A DNA stretch of 64,000 nt, taken from Ligula intestinalis (Eukaryota; Platyhelminthes; Cestoda; Diphyllobothriidea; Diphyllobothriidae). Below are positions 24,401-39,400 of this stretch, piece by piece. The stretch is taken from assembly GCA_036362985.1 (NCBI GenBank), contig JAYGXS010000005.1, positions 26,941,969-27,005,968 of the forward strand. The letters run 5' to 3'. How positions within the stretch are numbered: the first letter of the stretch is position 1; each line of letters opens with the position of its first letter. The notes under the pieces are model-generated. The model was not told where the DNA came from. It worked only from the letters and a program-made list of their open reading frames with translations, and ran no database searches. The position numbers were made by a program, and so were the translations under genes.

Positions 24401-27400
24401 TTAGCATCATTCCTTCCCAATACTGTCGTATTTTCAACCATTCACCTTTTGACAAATCATCCAGTTTTTCATAATTTTACCAGACCAGATAGGCGATTTT
24501 AGGTTTCCTTGCAGTCGTTTGGCCTTATGACCTGGTGTAACAGACCAAGAGACCGAATTGTTTCAGTGCATGGAGGTCGGCAATTTTGGCGCGATCCCAG
24601 GATGTGAGCAAATGTTAGTAAGGATGCCGGTGCCCCATCCCGCAACTTATCACCGTCACACGGTTTACCCCCGGTCTATGTCAGCACTCCGACGTCCCAC
24701 CCCCGCGGTTGGGCCCCCCCCCCCCCCCCCCCCCCTCCCACCCCCCCCCCCCCCCCCAGCGCTGCCCTCCCCACCGGTACTGGATCAGACATGAGAGAGC
24801 ATCCCCAGTTTCCTGAACACTGCACTTTGTAGGCGTCCACAATGCTTGCGGCAGACGAGGACGTCGAGGAAGGCTAACTGCTTGGTGTTTTCCTCCGGGA
24901 AGAAGGCGTTGAGATGTTCTTTGAAGTCTAGAACGTAATTCCTTTCGGTGGCGACGAAGGTACCATGCACACACCGAGCCCGGACGTTTGTTTAATTATG
25001 TCGAAAGACTAACGACTCCAACAACGATTGTAGGACGGCTTCAGCTACAGCTGGGAATGCGCCCGTTCCCACGATTATTCTGTTAAGAGATGCCTAACAG
25101 ATAGATAGCCCGCACAAGCAGTCCTGCTCGCACCAGGCTATCGATCGGCCTACAGGCAACGAACTCAACTCGCAGTCACATCAATCGATAATTCAAAATT
25201 TAAGCTTAATGTCAGCTGCCGAGTCTCAGCCAATCGCGCTGGTAGCCAAAAGCTGATTGGCTAGATGGAACATGCTTACACTTGTTCGTTGTCCCAAATT
25301 TGTTGCACCTTTTAGACTCAATGACTTGCGCTGACTTACTATAACGTGCTCCCGTCTAAGTAAGCCCTCTCTCGCTGGCCGACTGGTCTTCGCTCCATCC
25401 CTTTTACGGGCTCTTTGGTTCAGCATTCGTGTTAATTCACTACCAGGCGCAGGTTATAACAGCTACCAGTACTGAAACTGGCCTTTGGTAAAAGGACTCT
25501 GTGTCTCAATTTCCAATAACGTGAACTGCTAATACAAAACGCAGAGCCCTTGATTGACTGCTGACATGCCCTTCCCGGCTGTATTTTTTAAGGAGCCTGC
25601 AATTGGGAAGAGTCTAATTGCTGCCAACAATGATGTCCAAAAAAGAAGTAGAAAGACAGACAGGTTTTGCCATAAACAGACGGACAGGCAGGCTCGTAAG
25701 TGGGACATGCAGCAACGTCTAAAGAGACTGAAGTATGGAGGGGGGGGAAGGCCGGAAATGCATAGAAAAGACTGGAGGAATACTCACGTCTGAATTGAAA
25801 GGTCGAGACAGGAGGTCTTTCAAGGGAAGGAGGATAAAGTCCTGCAAGGTTAGCAGTTCCCCCAAAATCTCTCTCTCGCATGTTGAGTAGGTGCGGAAGA
25901 GAGGGCTTGTGGCGGGACTTTGCAGGACGCTACTTCGTTTCAGACCAAGTGCAGTAGAACTATTCCAAGTGAGGCCATCTGACGGAGCATCAGGAGACTG
26001 GGACTGGCAAACAAGGTCCTGGCGATGGGGTGGGGGGGGGGGTTAAAAAACGTGAAAATAGTAAAGCACATTAAACTTGGAACAAGCTCATCGGCCAACC
26101 TAAGGAGCGACAATTTACGGGTGAGGACGTAGGGCGGAGAGCGTTAGAGCCACTAATTAGGCGAACATACTAGTGTTCTACAGAAATTATCACGAGGGAA
26201 ACAGTGTGACGTGTATCAATTTGTACCGAATTTAATACGGGTGCAAATCCAAAAAAACATTTCGGAAACACAAGCACAAGCTGATGAGGACTAATAAAAC
26301 TCTGCATAAATGCCAGATGAAAATCCAGACACGTGTTTAGTGAGACTTTTGCGGCTGTTAGGACTCTGTTCAATTCACGTTAAGATATATTTACATAGCA
26401 TTGATTCGGTATAAGAAGGAACGATGACTGGAGCATACGGTTTACTGGCCTGACTTTCAGAGTCTCGATAGAACACATCATCAGATACGGTCACTGATAA
26501 AAGTGAGGCACAATGAGTGCCATCGCATGGCAATCGATTAATCAGCGCAGCATGTAACATCATCAGCGGTGATCGCAAGAGCTGCTATTTATAGCACGTC
26601 TGTGTTTGCGCGGCCAATACACAGTATTAATAATATGTACGCGAGACCTAGTATCAAATACTGATCGCCCATATTTAGCCTTCTGCGCGCTAGTGAACAA
26701 AAGAAAATAGAATCGGTTCAGCACTTCTTCACTAAAAGAGTTGTCCCTTCAGAACGCCGTAACCTATCCTGCCAACGACGTTGAGAACTTATTAACCTTT
26801 ATCTTTTGTGGTTTCGCAGATTACAGAAGGGACTATTTTTACTGTTTAAACTTTTAAACGGCCGTACCTTCAATTGCGTCAGTACCATAAGGCAGCTCGA
26901 ACACTCACGGCGCGCATATCGTCAATATGTCTTTTTATTTCTTCCTATGGCACACACAAATAGATACCGTAAATCTTTTACAGTAAACGCCATAAAAATC
27001 TGGAATAAGCTACCCAGAAGTATTAAAACACATCAAACCTATCCTTTGTTTAAGAGAGCTACCACTCGTTTTGTACATTTAGGACAACTCACAAATTTTG
27101 GGTGCTAACTCGGTGCAATCTCTTTCACTCTGATGGCGTTTGTGGACTTTGAACCCTGCCAGGCCTCATGCTGAGGATAATGGTGCTGAATATGCGGATG
27201 CATTGGCTCCATTTCAACGCTTTGACGAGACAAGTAATAGAAGCGTTCTCTATATCGATGAGTGGAAGCAATTAGGATGCAATGCATTTCTACCCTTGTA
27301 AAGCGCCGTATCGCGAGCTTTGGAAACAAAATCCCAAGCGGCAAGGCTTTTGTGAAAATAAACTTAGGTACTGGGGAACACGGGAGAATAAAACCCGTAG

Positions 27401-30400
27401 GTTACAATTACTGTTCGGCCATATCGCCGTATCCAGATTTTGTCAGACGAAATCCGCTTGGATTTGTTACAAGCGTAAGAGAAAGGCAGGACTAGGGTGC
27501 GAACTTCTTGTTTCCTATTGGTTGCATTTACCAATATTCATCCCACACCAACCATTCGGCTATTAAAATAATTATTCATCGTATTTTTTTTACTTTTACA
27601 CTGTCTATCTTTTTTCTTCGCTCTGCTTTGACCAATCCTTTTGCCCCCGGTCCCATACCACACAAACGTGGGATTTTCTGCTACCGTGGTGTAAGGAATG
27701 GTTACTCCCCCCACCGCCCTCATCTGTGACTCTCTCGGATGATCGGTTTCAATGAGAATCAGAGATTTCAGGCAAATGCATTTTTTTGCCAGTGATCAGA
27801 CCATCTTTTCCTGGACTGCTTTTTGCATCCCGAACTAGCACAAAATGCTCGGTTAACAGTGGAAAAAAACATAAATTTCTATATAACTGTCTTCGAAAAA
27901 TGAAAGTTATAGGTTAGCGGTGTGAATAGAGCAAAGAGAGCTGCGTCAATGACAGGGTAATAGCATAGGCTTCGGCTGAATGTGAGGCGGGACTTACTGA
28001 TCGTGGATGTGCAACCGAGCTGCATTCAAAGACGAAAATATTAGGCGAAAACTGAAACCTTGAAAAAATATATGATTAAATGTGAAAGGAATGCCATTCC
28101 AGGCCAAAATAATGTACAGGTTCAGAGGGATGCAAAAAACTGCATGCGTCCGATTGTGACCCCTGTACTGCGAGTCCAAATCAACATTTAAATGTTGCAT
28201 AAAACAATACTGCTACTAACACACTGTAAGTAGCAAAGTTATTTCGTTAATATTAACAGTATTACCTCTACAATCGAACAAATGACGTCTGCGCGAATCA
28301 AATCATTCAGTCCCTTAGGGTCCGTGCATTCAATACATTCAGCCATTTGACGCAGCAGCGTTAACAAGAGGTTCTCCAGGTCTAGACGCTCCCCACGATC
28401 CGCAAGAATACAATTGACTGTCGAAGAGCTATCTCGCACAGAAGTGACCGACTTGGAACGAACCACAAAGGAGCGGAGAGCAGCTGAGGCCCCGGTGCCG
28501 GGCGAAGTGGCCGAAGTAGCGCGGGGAATGTCAAAAAGCTTCAAACATAGGCTGGAAATGGGTAAATGATAAATTATTAAAATAACGGTGACGATTCCTT
28601 ACAGGAAACCCCCATGTATGTTTAATACGAGGCCGGTGGTAAAAGGACTTAAATGAGTGTGTCAAATCAGGGGAAATAAAACAGAAAGAAAGGTGTATAA
28701 AAATCTTCTTCAAATTAAAATTTCTTGGGATGCGTGTGTTCCAGTCTATACGAATGAAAAAAAGGCATTATTATTTAAATACAGTAGATAACGTATCTAA
28801 TGAAAGGTTGGAGATTAGGGGATTTAACGCGCATTTGAGATTGTTTATTTACTTCATTGGGTTGACTTGAGGCGCAAAATGATGTTTACTACCAATACAA
28901 GCGAACATCCGTGTCCCAGGAAGCAATTGAGAAGAAGAAGAAGACTCGATCGCTGGGACAATATGTTTATTCGCCTGACGTGCAAAGAACGTCTAATGTT
29001 TCCGCTACCAATGGTCCTATATGATAGTATTGCCGGCAAGGATAAAGGAAACTGGAACGGTCATTTCTGGTTGATTAGCCATCGCCAGCCGATCATACTC
29101 ACTCCTAAGTGGTGCACTATCCAAAACTCGAACTTGCGACCTTCTCGATCAGAGTTCTAACCGTTGGACCATGAATTTCTTGCCTTGCCAGTTTAGGTCG
29201 AGAGGTATTCACACTCTTTTATGAACGTTTATCTGCCCAAGACTACTAGCCGCTACGGCTGCTGTCAGGGCCTGAGAAATGAGATCGAAAGGAGAGCGGG
29301 ACAAGGGAGTTCTCTTAGCGATCGGCGAACGGTCATCGACAAGTGCCAATATCCCCCCCCCCATCTAAACCGGCAAGACAACGAACGCTTGGTTAGAGCT
29401 TTCGCGGGTTTAAGCTTCGGATAGTGCGCCAGTTGGGCTGGCTATGGCCGCCTGACAACAGCTAATTAGCCAGAAATGGCCAATCTCCAGTCTCTCTTGC
29501 CCTTGCCAGCAATAATATCTGTCTAGCACTACTAGGCGCTGCGCGGCTGCTATCAGGGCCCGAGAAATGAGAACCAAAGCAGAGTGACGCAAGTGAGTTC
29601 CAATAGCGGCCGGTGAACGTTCATCAACAAGTTGTCTATGATTCCGGTTCTCTCCCGCGTGCGCAATTAGGCGCCGGGTCAAGGGGCCAAACGCACCAGA
29701 CTGGCGACGACCGAGTTGACCTTCAACGCGCATGCACGCACGCACGCCCGGCCGAGGAGGCACATAACGAGATGCGCGCATACACACCAGCCTGTGTGCA
29801 GCCTGGAGTGAGCATCACACAGGCGACACACACTCTCTCTCTCTGGCCGCTACAGAATAAACAGACTTTTGTTCGGACGTGTCTCTGCCTGGGTGTGTGC
29901 TTGCGCAGCGACAGTTAACTAACTGGTAAGGTTGTTGGACGCAACGGCGAGGATAACCGCGGTGTACTGCGGCCTTCTTTGTAAAGCCAATCAACCAGGA
30001 AAATTTTAAAAGTCACGCATCCCAAGAAATTTTAATTTGAAGAATATGTTCTTTGGGATAAGAAGTAAGTAAAGCAAGTGAATTTTCGAGTTTGGTGCCC
30101 CAACTCGTCGTCCAACTAACAGTAAAAATGCAACGAAGAGCTAAAATTTCAAAACTTCTGAAAAAAGCAATACCTATATGGGGTGAGACGTGGTTGGTAG
30201 ATGTGGCCTTAGTTACTCTGTCGTGCGGCCTCTGTATTCTCCATCATTCTTTGACGTACCATCAAACTCGACGTGCCGGTTGATCCATAAATCGTCGGCT
30301 TCGAAGAATTCTTGGTCATTTTTGGAGGGGCAAACTCCGATCATGTGTGTTTTATCCCGCGCAAAGGTGTGTCCTGTGTTGAGGCGACGCATAGCCACTT

Positions 30401-33400
30401 CGGAAAAATGCTTACGTCTCCTCACGGTCAATTCGTGCTCGTGGATGCGTGTGGAGACGGATCTTCCTGTTTGGCTACACTATATATTATCACATCCTCC
30501 GCACGGAATTTTTTAGATGGCTTCTTTCTTATTGAGGTAGCTGACACTATTCTTAGGGTGTCGAGTTGGATGGCATTAATAAGCACGTCAAAGAACGATG
30601 GAAAAACCAGAGGCCGCACGACAGAGACTAATTGCGGCAAAACCTACCAATCGCGTTTCACCCTATATAAATATTGATTTTTTTCGGCAGTTTTCGTTGT
30701 TCATTGCACTTCTCCTGTTAGCCCGAGGACGAGTTGGTGCGCCAAACTCGAAAATTCACTCATTAAAGTTACTTTTTATCCTAAAGAAAATTTCCTTCAA
30801 ATCAACTTAATCTGTCGAGAAGTTCCTATTATTCCGTGCCGCACACACACCCCCATCATTCGACGCCTGGTAACAGCCTACATTTGGCCGGTTCAGATCC
30901 CAGTTCTCACAGCCTGTCTGTGGTCCACTACATCAACTATAGTCATCTTGCCATAGCTTAAACTTGACTAGAATTTGCACATTTCAGGTAGAGAACTCAC
31001 AGTTTACCGAAAGGTCACACGGAAAAGAGCCAGAGAACACGCGTACATTAGTGGGCGCATCGACTTAGATGTCATTTACAAATGTCTCAAGATGAAATTG
31101 TCGACCGGATAATTGAAGGCAGCGGACGCTTACTTGCTGAAATTTTGGCCGATCGCAGAATCTTGAATTAGGTGGGTCATGTTAAGTAAATTGTTTCTTT
31201 TTACACTTCCCAGTGGTTAGAACGTTAGACTTCTGATCAAAGGATCACGGGTTCGAGCCTCAGGTGGGGCACCAGATGGAGTTGGATACGACTGGCTTAT
31301 GACGATTAATGAGTCAGAAATGGACAGTACAGTCACCTTTGTCTTTGTCGGCAACGCTGCCTTCCCATTTGTCTGAAGAGAAGCTGCAGTACCGCACTCG
31401 AAAATGTACACAATAAAAGTTATTTTGTTCCCGGCGAACTTTGCCTGTTTCTAATCCTATCAAACTACAATTCACTTCGACGGCATCATACTAAGCTACT
31501 TAAAGTACTAGTGTTTACCGGAGGCCTGTGTCGAGAAAATTTCAAAACTTGAACACCTGACTAAAAAAAAAACAACTAAAAACTTGTTAGGTATGCTTTC
31601 GAACGTGATGCAGCATACTTCAGATTTTTAATAGAACGAAGACCAAAATACCCACTGCCACGGCAGGAAGCGGTTGGAGTTGTTTACCGGATCTGTTGCA
31701 GTTGTGGACAAAGCACCTACGTCGGAGAAACCGGGAGATTACTCCAGACGCGAATGGCCGAGCATGCAGCGGCGGTGAGGAAGAAAGAGGTCAACTCCCA
31801 GGTTGCAGCTCACTCGACGAGACCCGCCTATATTTTCAAGTTTGACGAGACCAAAATCCTCGCAAGAGGTGACAACCGCATGAGCCGCGAGCTGCTTGAG
31901 TCATGGTTCTCAAGCCCCCAGTCTATCAAAAAGCGCAACGACTTGGCGTTCCCATACGGCGTAATGAGAAATTTCCTAAGAAAGAGAATCAGTCACGTGG
32001 GAAGGGCCGGGCGCAGCAACAACTCTGACTTCAGTGGGAATAATTGTCACAGGCCCACATTCGACGCTGACAAGGCAACTGTGAGTCGAACGCGAAGTGT
32101 CAAGCCAGTACCATATCAATTAAGATCCAAACGTTGGCTACAGAAGTGAACAACTATCGCACACACGCGGATGACCACTATGAACTGTAAATGCCGTGAA
32201 ACCTGTGCATGTCTCAACCCTATTTGCGCATAACCATGTGTATGTTACCATCACATATGATAAAGGATTCCCGACAGAATCCGAAACGTCAGGCAAATAA
32301 AATTCTTTTTCCGGTGATCGCATCCTCTTCTTCTAAAACGGAGTAGTCAGGGACTGCGCCTAATCTCATTAATTTTTGATTAAAAAGTCCGGACAATCGA
32401 AAGATGCATGAATGGGGAAACAGAAATGGCGGCCAACGCTGAGAAATTACCATTAATCCATTTTGCTGTTTTTAGCTAGCCCCTGTCTTAACACATATTT
32501 TCAAATATTTGCTATTGCTATCTGACTATGTCTCCGATTACGAATCCGCGACGGATCTCCAAACGTCAACTAGTAAAAGTATACTCTCAGCGATCGAATC
32601 GTCTTCTTCTTCACATATTTTCAACTTGTCCTACAAAGATTCCGAGATTCCCGAAAATTGGCGTTCAGTGCGAATCACTCCGAATGCCCAAAAAACCTGT
32701 AATCTGAGTCGCAAATCATTTCGCACAATTGCCTGCTCTTTCGCACTATTGAAACTTGTGGAAGGAGCCACTTTAGATATAATCACACAATTTTGCTTCA
32801 ATTTTTCTGAACCCCTTAGAGTTTGCGTATAAAGCCAGGAGTAGTACCCTAGAAATTGTTCCTAATGTGGTACATTCTTATCTAAGAGATTTAGGTAAGG
32901 ATTGCCGTGCGTGCGCATGTGCATTTCCCGATTACTCTACCGATAATATTAAAATGATATCTCGCGCCATCTCCTCCCTACCAAAACGTCTGCATGCGAC
33001 TCTTCCGGCTGGGCCGTGCGATGACTTGGAGACTAGTTCAATTGCTGTGTTCAATTCGTCCAATGTAATGAGCGAGAATTCACTGTCCTTTCCAACAACT
33101 GCAGAATTCTACAAGGATCTGTTGTAACGGTAGCCCAAGGCCGACATTTCATCGCCTAATTGCATCCTGTGTGTCCCCCAAGGAAGAACACGACAAGGAG
33201 AGCGCAACAGCAGAAGTCTTTGAGTGTCAACGGTACAACATATTAAGAGCAACAAACGCGTGTAACACGATGTCCATCGAGCCAGTCAGCTTCTCCCCTG
33301 ACGCAGGCGTCGGTACGATTGGCTGGCGACTAACGGCTGACTGTAGCTTGAAGTTTAAATTATTGATTGAATGCCTGACAGTATGCTTCGCCGCCTGTAG

Positions 33401-36400
33401 GCCGATCGATAGCCTGCCGTGAGCGCGCCTCGCGCTGGCGTGCTATCTGCCTGCTAGGCTGTTCGTTAGGCTCGCCCTAACAGGATCTAACTGATCCCCT
33501 CACTTCTTTTCCTTCCATACTGACTACCCGCAATCACCAAATTAATGTTTTTTGTAAAATATACTGATAATATGGTTGTTGGTCATCCTTTCAAAAAGCA
33601 GACAGTCCTTAAGATTCTGAAAGATGGCGTGGACCGCCTCTCAGCCAATTACATCCTACTGAATAAACAGAAGTCGGTCAAGCGCGTTTTCCGATTGCGA
33701 TCCTCTCCCAGTCCTGAATCCTTAGACATCCTGTCCAACGAGATATCCTGTTTTCAGTACCTGACACAGGATCCTTCAATTTGCCTTTCACTAAAATTCG
33801 CCTGCTTTTTAAAAATCTCAACATCTGACAAGAAAGCGAACTGGACAGCCCAGAAAAACACAACTGCGGTCTTCTTTCAGCACCTTAGCTAGCACGAGGC
33901 TGTTTCTGTGGATTCGATCTAAGAATATAAGAGTGTAAGTACTCGAGGAAGGTATTATTGCCAGAAAAGAGAAGGGAGACTGGAATGTCTATTTTTAACT
34001 TATTAGCCGTCGTCAGCCACTTATACCCAACTCCAAGTGGGGCAGCACCCGAGGCAACCTATAGCTCGCGAGCCAGGCATGGTTATTCTGATGATTGCGT
34101 ATGGCTCTCTCAGATAAAATTAGGATTACAAAACTGCAGATTTTGTGATTGTGGTTACTCCAATGACGCGCCGTCGTCGAGACGCGTATAAGAATCCATT
34201 CAATCTCGATGAAGCTCCGGTGTTTCGGCCCCCCTACGGTTGACTTAGCAGTTGTTTCAGTGTTCCCTTTCCGGCTAGCTGACAGCAACTGCTTCTTCTG
34301 CGTCCCAACGACCGTGACACGCTCGCTAAGTAACAGACGCTCTACTAAAGCACGACAGCCCCCAGACTTGACCTCAGCTAAGTCAAGGTCAGACTGACAG
34401 ACAAGGCTACCTTACGCGCATAGGCCAACCTGCCGTGTCACCTATAGTTAATTGTGTTCATATTCCCCAGGCGGACACATCACACGCAAGCAAACAGTCC
34501 ATTCGTAAGACATAAAGTGAAGTTGGCAAGAGAACACATCTGGAAATAAATTAAAAATCCTAAACCCGAAGATAAGCAAAACTTGCAACACGCTTCCTGT
34601 CACATACCACTAACTGCAGCGTGTGAGTATTGCCGTATTGACCTCGTTTGGATCTATATATGCATGTGAACAGTCATTCTCACATCATCAAGTCCATCCT
34701 AGGATCATGTCTAACGCATTAAAGCCCCAATGCTTACATGGAGCTTAACCTCACCAACTACCAACCAGACTACAAAGCCATCGGCGAATTCATGCAGCAC
34801 ATTAACAATGAGTACTATGAGCACATTATTCAAAAGAATAAATCCAGAGGCTTTTTATACTCACATTTAATTCAATTTAATCTGAAGATATATCATATGG
34901 CTCTCAATTAAATATACTGCCAAATATTTACTTTCTTGGCTCTCTGGTTCAAAAAGGTTGCCGAACCCTGCTCTAAGCATCGAGCCAGATATAGTATTGC
35001 CGGCAATGCTATCTGCCTGAGACTACTAGCCGTTACGGCTGCTGTCAGGACCTAGGAAATGAGACTCAAGGCAGAGCGGAATAAGTGAGTTTCGGTAGCG
35101 GTCGGTGAACGTTCATCGAGTGTAAGTACTGTTTGACGACATGGTAATGGTAGCCACGGCTAGAACTCAATCTGTGACACGATAAAGCCGAGTTTTAAAT
35201 ATCTGGATGCAGTGAATAGTAGGATCTTTCAGAAAAATAGCAAATTTACTGCACCAAGTTATCAAAGATTGCAAGCTTACGGAAAAAAACGAACATGATA
35301 CTTACCGTTTTAGCAACCGGTAGACGAATTCACCACCATGATTGTTGACAATAACGGTGATCTTCTCAGGACTGCAAGCAGAGCAAAAACGAGCAAACGA
35401 TAAAATGTCACTGGAGTCGGCCTTTCGGAGAAAAAACGGTTAGCAGGACAGCAGCAACTGCTTCTAACGCATACAAACCGAACTAGTGTAAAAAATACAC
35501 CAAACAGGAAATAAGGCAATATGGTTACTGCTTTGTTGGTTTTTGCCAGTCTAATGGCAATATTCGAGTCCGACTTCATCCTGGGTTAGAGCTTCACAAG
35601 AAATATAAGTCTGTTGTTAGAAAGGAAGACAGAAAACAGATGGGATGCATAGTTTTGCAACCGCTAGCGCTGGTAGACAGCAATGCAGTGCTTACAGTCT
35701 GCAAAAACATCCGTCCATGGCAAATCTGCAGTCTTAATTAAGGAGTGGATCTGGAGCAGCCCGTAGGTACGCCATGCTGACACATGTCTGCCAGAGATGG
35801 GCTCGGCTTATTTAGACTGGCGCAGCCTGACACAGCTACGAGGGGTCTGGCTCATCAGTGGGTCCCCCAGCTTTCCCTGTCTGCTTTCTGGTTGATATGC
35901 CGGTTTTGAAAGTTCAGCTTTTTAATCTCCTGAGAAATTAATTTCTGTTCGCGGTATATATCAGTATATTTAAGGTCCATAGGCGTAGACCGAAATCGCA
36001 AGTGTAAATTTGGTTCGAAACCAGTCAACCACTGCGAAATATTCACTTGCTACCGAAAGACAGTACTAGGGGGACCCACTGATGAGCCAGACCCCTCGAA
36101 GCTGTGTCAAGCAGCGGCAGAATACCAGCGAAGCAAGTGTCTGGGCCTCTCAGCTAATACTGAAGCAGTTATTATGGTAAGTTACCATATTAATTTATAG
36201 TACTAAGGGCGTTCTGTCGGCAGCCAGTGGATATTTCGCAGTGGTTGACGTTTTTCAACCCAAATATACACTTACAATTTCGGTCTACGTCTAAAGACCT
36301 TAAATATACTGATATATGTCGCGAGCAGAAATTAATTTCTCAGGAGATTAAAAAGCTGAACTTTCAAAACCAGCATATCAACCAGAAAGCAGACAGAGAT

Positions 36401-39400
36401 AGCTGGGGGACCCACGGAGGAGCCGGGCCCCTCGCAACTGTGTCAAGCAGCGGCAGAATACTGGTGAAACACGCGTCTGGCCCTTTTAACTAGTACCTAG
36501 GCTGTTAGTATGGTAAGTTACAACATCAAGTGTTTTATCTGTAGAACAGATAGCTCCAACAAAGACTAAACCGACCCCACACTTTGGCGAGTGATCCCGT
36601 ACGTCAAAAACGTCTCAGAGGCAGTCAGCCACCTTCTCGCACCATGTGCAATTGCCATCGCACACAGGCTGTCAAATAAGGAAACCGAAGGAAGCACTGC
36701 CACGGCAAGTAACATCTGGAGTCGTCTATAGGATCTGATACAGTTGCGGACAAAGCAAATACGTCAGAGAAACTGGCAGACTTTTGAAGACGCAAATTGC
36801 CGAACACACGGCAGCAGTACGACGGAATGATGCCATTTCTCAAGTTGCGGCTCATTCGACGAGACTTGGATACAAAATCAAATTTGATGAGGCCAAAAGT
36901 CATTGCTGACGTAATGAATTAGCGCACACTCAAGGCATTTATCGATTTTTCTGTACGTTTAAATTTTACGGCAAATCCCTGTGCACACACAAACTGTTTC
37001 TGCTACTGTTCTGTGAGTATGTCTCTGAGGATGAATCCACGACGGGTTCCAAAACGTCAGTCGAATAATCATATTGTCTTCTACTTCTCAATTTTGAAGG
37101 GCAGGAAGGATCTCGAAAGGTTGTTATGCGGCTCATAATGGTTATGTTTCAGACTTCCTGTCGAATTTAATTGAAGGTTTTAACGGTGGCAATAATAAGG
37201 ATGAGGATGGGGGTTTAGAATGGGCTTTAGGTGGTGCCTATGATGGCTATTGGTGGGGGGGGGGGGGGAGAGAGCAATAGCTGTCATAGCTAATTTAGGT
37301 CATGGCAAAGATCACAGTATGAAGCTGTATGAAGTCGTATCGCGGTGAGTTGGAGATAACGCTGAAGGCTTACCAACCCTCTAATGCTCAAGTATGGCAA
37401 AATAACTGTTTCCAATTTGGCCTCAAGGAGGAATGAGTCACGCCGAAAACAGGAAAAAAAGCAAATGGCATTAATTAAGCTAGCACTTACCGGTGAGCCA
37501 ATATGCAACGGAGGACAGTCAGACCGAGTCGCATGAGTTGCCAGTCACAGTTCATAAATGGACAATTCATCACCTGGCAAATAAAACACATCAAAAAAGT
37601 TTTTATATAAGATCTCGAGAGTACGGCCCTATCAGCTGGTGATATCAATGGCATAAAGCAAGAAAATGAGCTATCGAATGCTAATAGACTGGAATATACG
37701 CTTTCAAATGAACTTTTCTGCTTGGCAGGGGAAGCTTGCACTACCAAGTGAAGTCCAGTAGTGTGGATCAGATATTCACACTGAGACGGATCCTTAAAAT
37801 TCCGCCATAGCTACCAATAACCAACGGCCGTCTGCTTCGTTGAATTTACCGCTGCGTTCGACTCCGCTATCGTGACTGCCTATGGTGGATAATGGCATTT
37901 GATGGTGTACCGCTAAAATGATTGCTATGATCAAGGCATACTACCGCTCTACTACTGCGAGGGTTCTACTCCACAACAACTTCTAAGAACCCTTCGCTAT
38001 TCGGTCTGGCATTCGAAAAGGTTGTGTCCCGTCACCCATCCTCTTTAACTACGCCATTGACTGGGTTCTCGGGATGGCCCTACAGGAAAAGGACGGTATT
38101 GAACTTGCATCCGGGCGCCAGTTGACTGACCTTGACTATGCCAATGATATCGTTTTGCTAGCTTCAAGCTTTGGTGATCTACAGTCTATGTTGTCACGGG
38201 TGAATGAGTGGCGAAATCGGTAGGTTTGTCCATAAACTTCGGGAAGACCAAAGTGTCTTCATGCTGAATCCCTGCCCAAGAGAACACACCTCCCGAGATA
38301 AGTGGCTGTCAAGTTGAAGGAGTCAGCCATTTCAAATACCTCAGACTGAGGTTGCTGCCGAATGGACAAAGTAAAGATGACATTGTCGCCAGAATTGACG
38401 CAGCACGACGAGCTTTCTGCGGCCTTCGAAAGTGCCTATGGACCCGACGCAATATTTATATCTCCACAAGGGTCCGCGTGTACTGTGCATCTGTGTGGTC
38501 CATACTTATATACAGATGCGAATATTGGGCTATGTGCTTGGAAAATAAACGGGAGCTGGTAGTCTTTGACCACCTCCGCTTGAGGACCATCCTTCGAGTG
38601 AAGTACACCGACTTCGTCTCAGGTGAGACACTCCGCAATTCCTGTAACAACATTGCAAGGATATCCCACGTCATTCAAGAAAGACGATTGAGGTGGTTTG
38701 GACACGTTCTTCGTCATCAACCTCAAGAGCTTAGTGTTACTGCTCTCGATCCGAAACCATTACGTAATGGGAAGCATCGAAGCGGGGTCAACTTAAAATC
38801 TGGCTCGACTTAGTCCGCTTGGAGATGGAAGTGGTTCTTGGACCTTTAGTATTCGGTTTCCGGCGCTGACGAAGAGAATGGCTCGAACTGTTCACTTCTG
38901 TGGCCACTGATTGTCGCGCGTGGAGAAGCACCGTACGGGACAGTCATGATCGCAGCCACAACAAGTACAATGTCCGATAGCATAGTGGGAAGAACTGATC
39001 CCCGAAAATATATAAAATGCCGGAGACATGCATCAGAAAAAATAAATCTTGTTTAGAATGCATGACCTCGACCAACGGCACCCACATTAGCTCGGGTCTT
39101 CATTTGAAGACCTCAGGGTCAAACAAAGTTCAGATTTTTAATGTCTGAGTTAGGAGACATACGTTCCAGCTCAGAAGTTGCAGTTTACCGCCTTCAGTAC
39201 ACAGTTCATATTCCATTTGATGTTATCGAAAGTATCGAGTACAAAACTGTGAAAAATCGAGCCGTGTGGTTGCAGCGATAAATATGCACGCCTCAGCATA
39301 AAATCTTTGGGGGCTATAGTGGCGTTTCGGCCGGAACATAGATAAGGTGGATCGTGATAACGACATAGATGACAATTTGAACTAATGATCGCAAATCGGA

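Noticed and set aside
28000..28045. A 22-nt microexon (after TTTGAATGCAG, before GTAAGTC) in the ELMO gene
   Set aside because: Including it breaks the phase between the exons at 28.27-28.55 and 25.79-26.00 kb, which join directly in frame.
29278..29310. GCCTGAGAAATGAGATCGAAAG as a hammerhead core
   Set aside because: The CUGANGA box is not satisfied and no stem II is present; it belongs to the 3' module of the S1 SINE.
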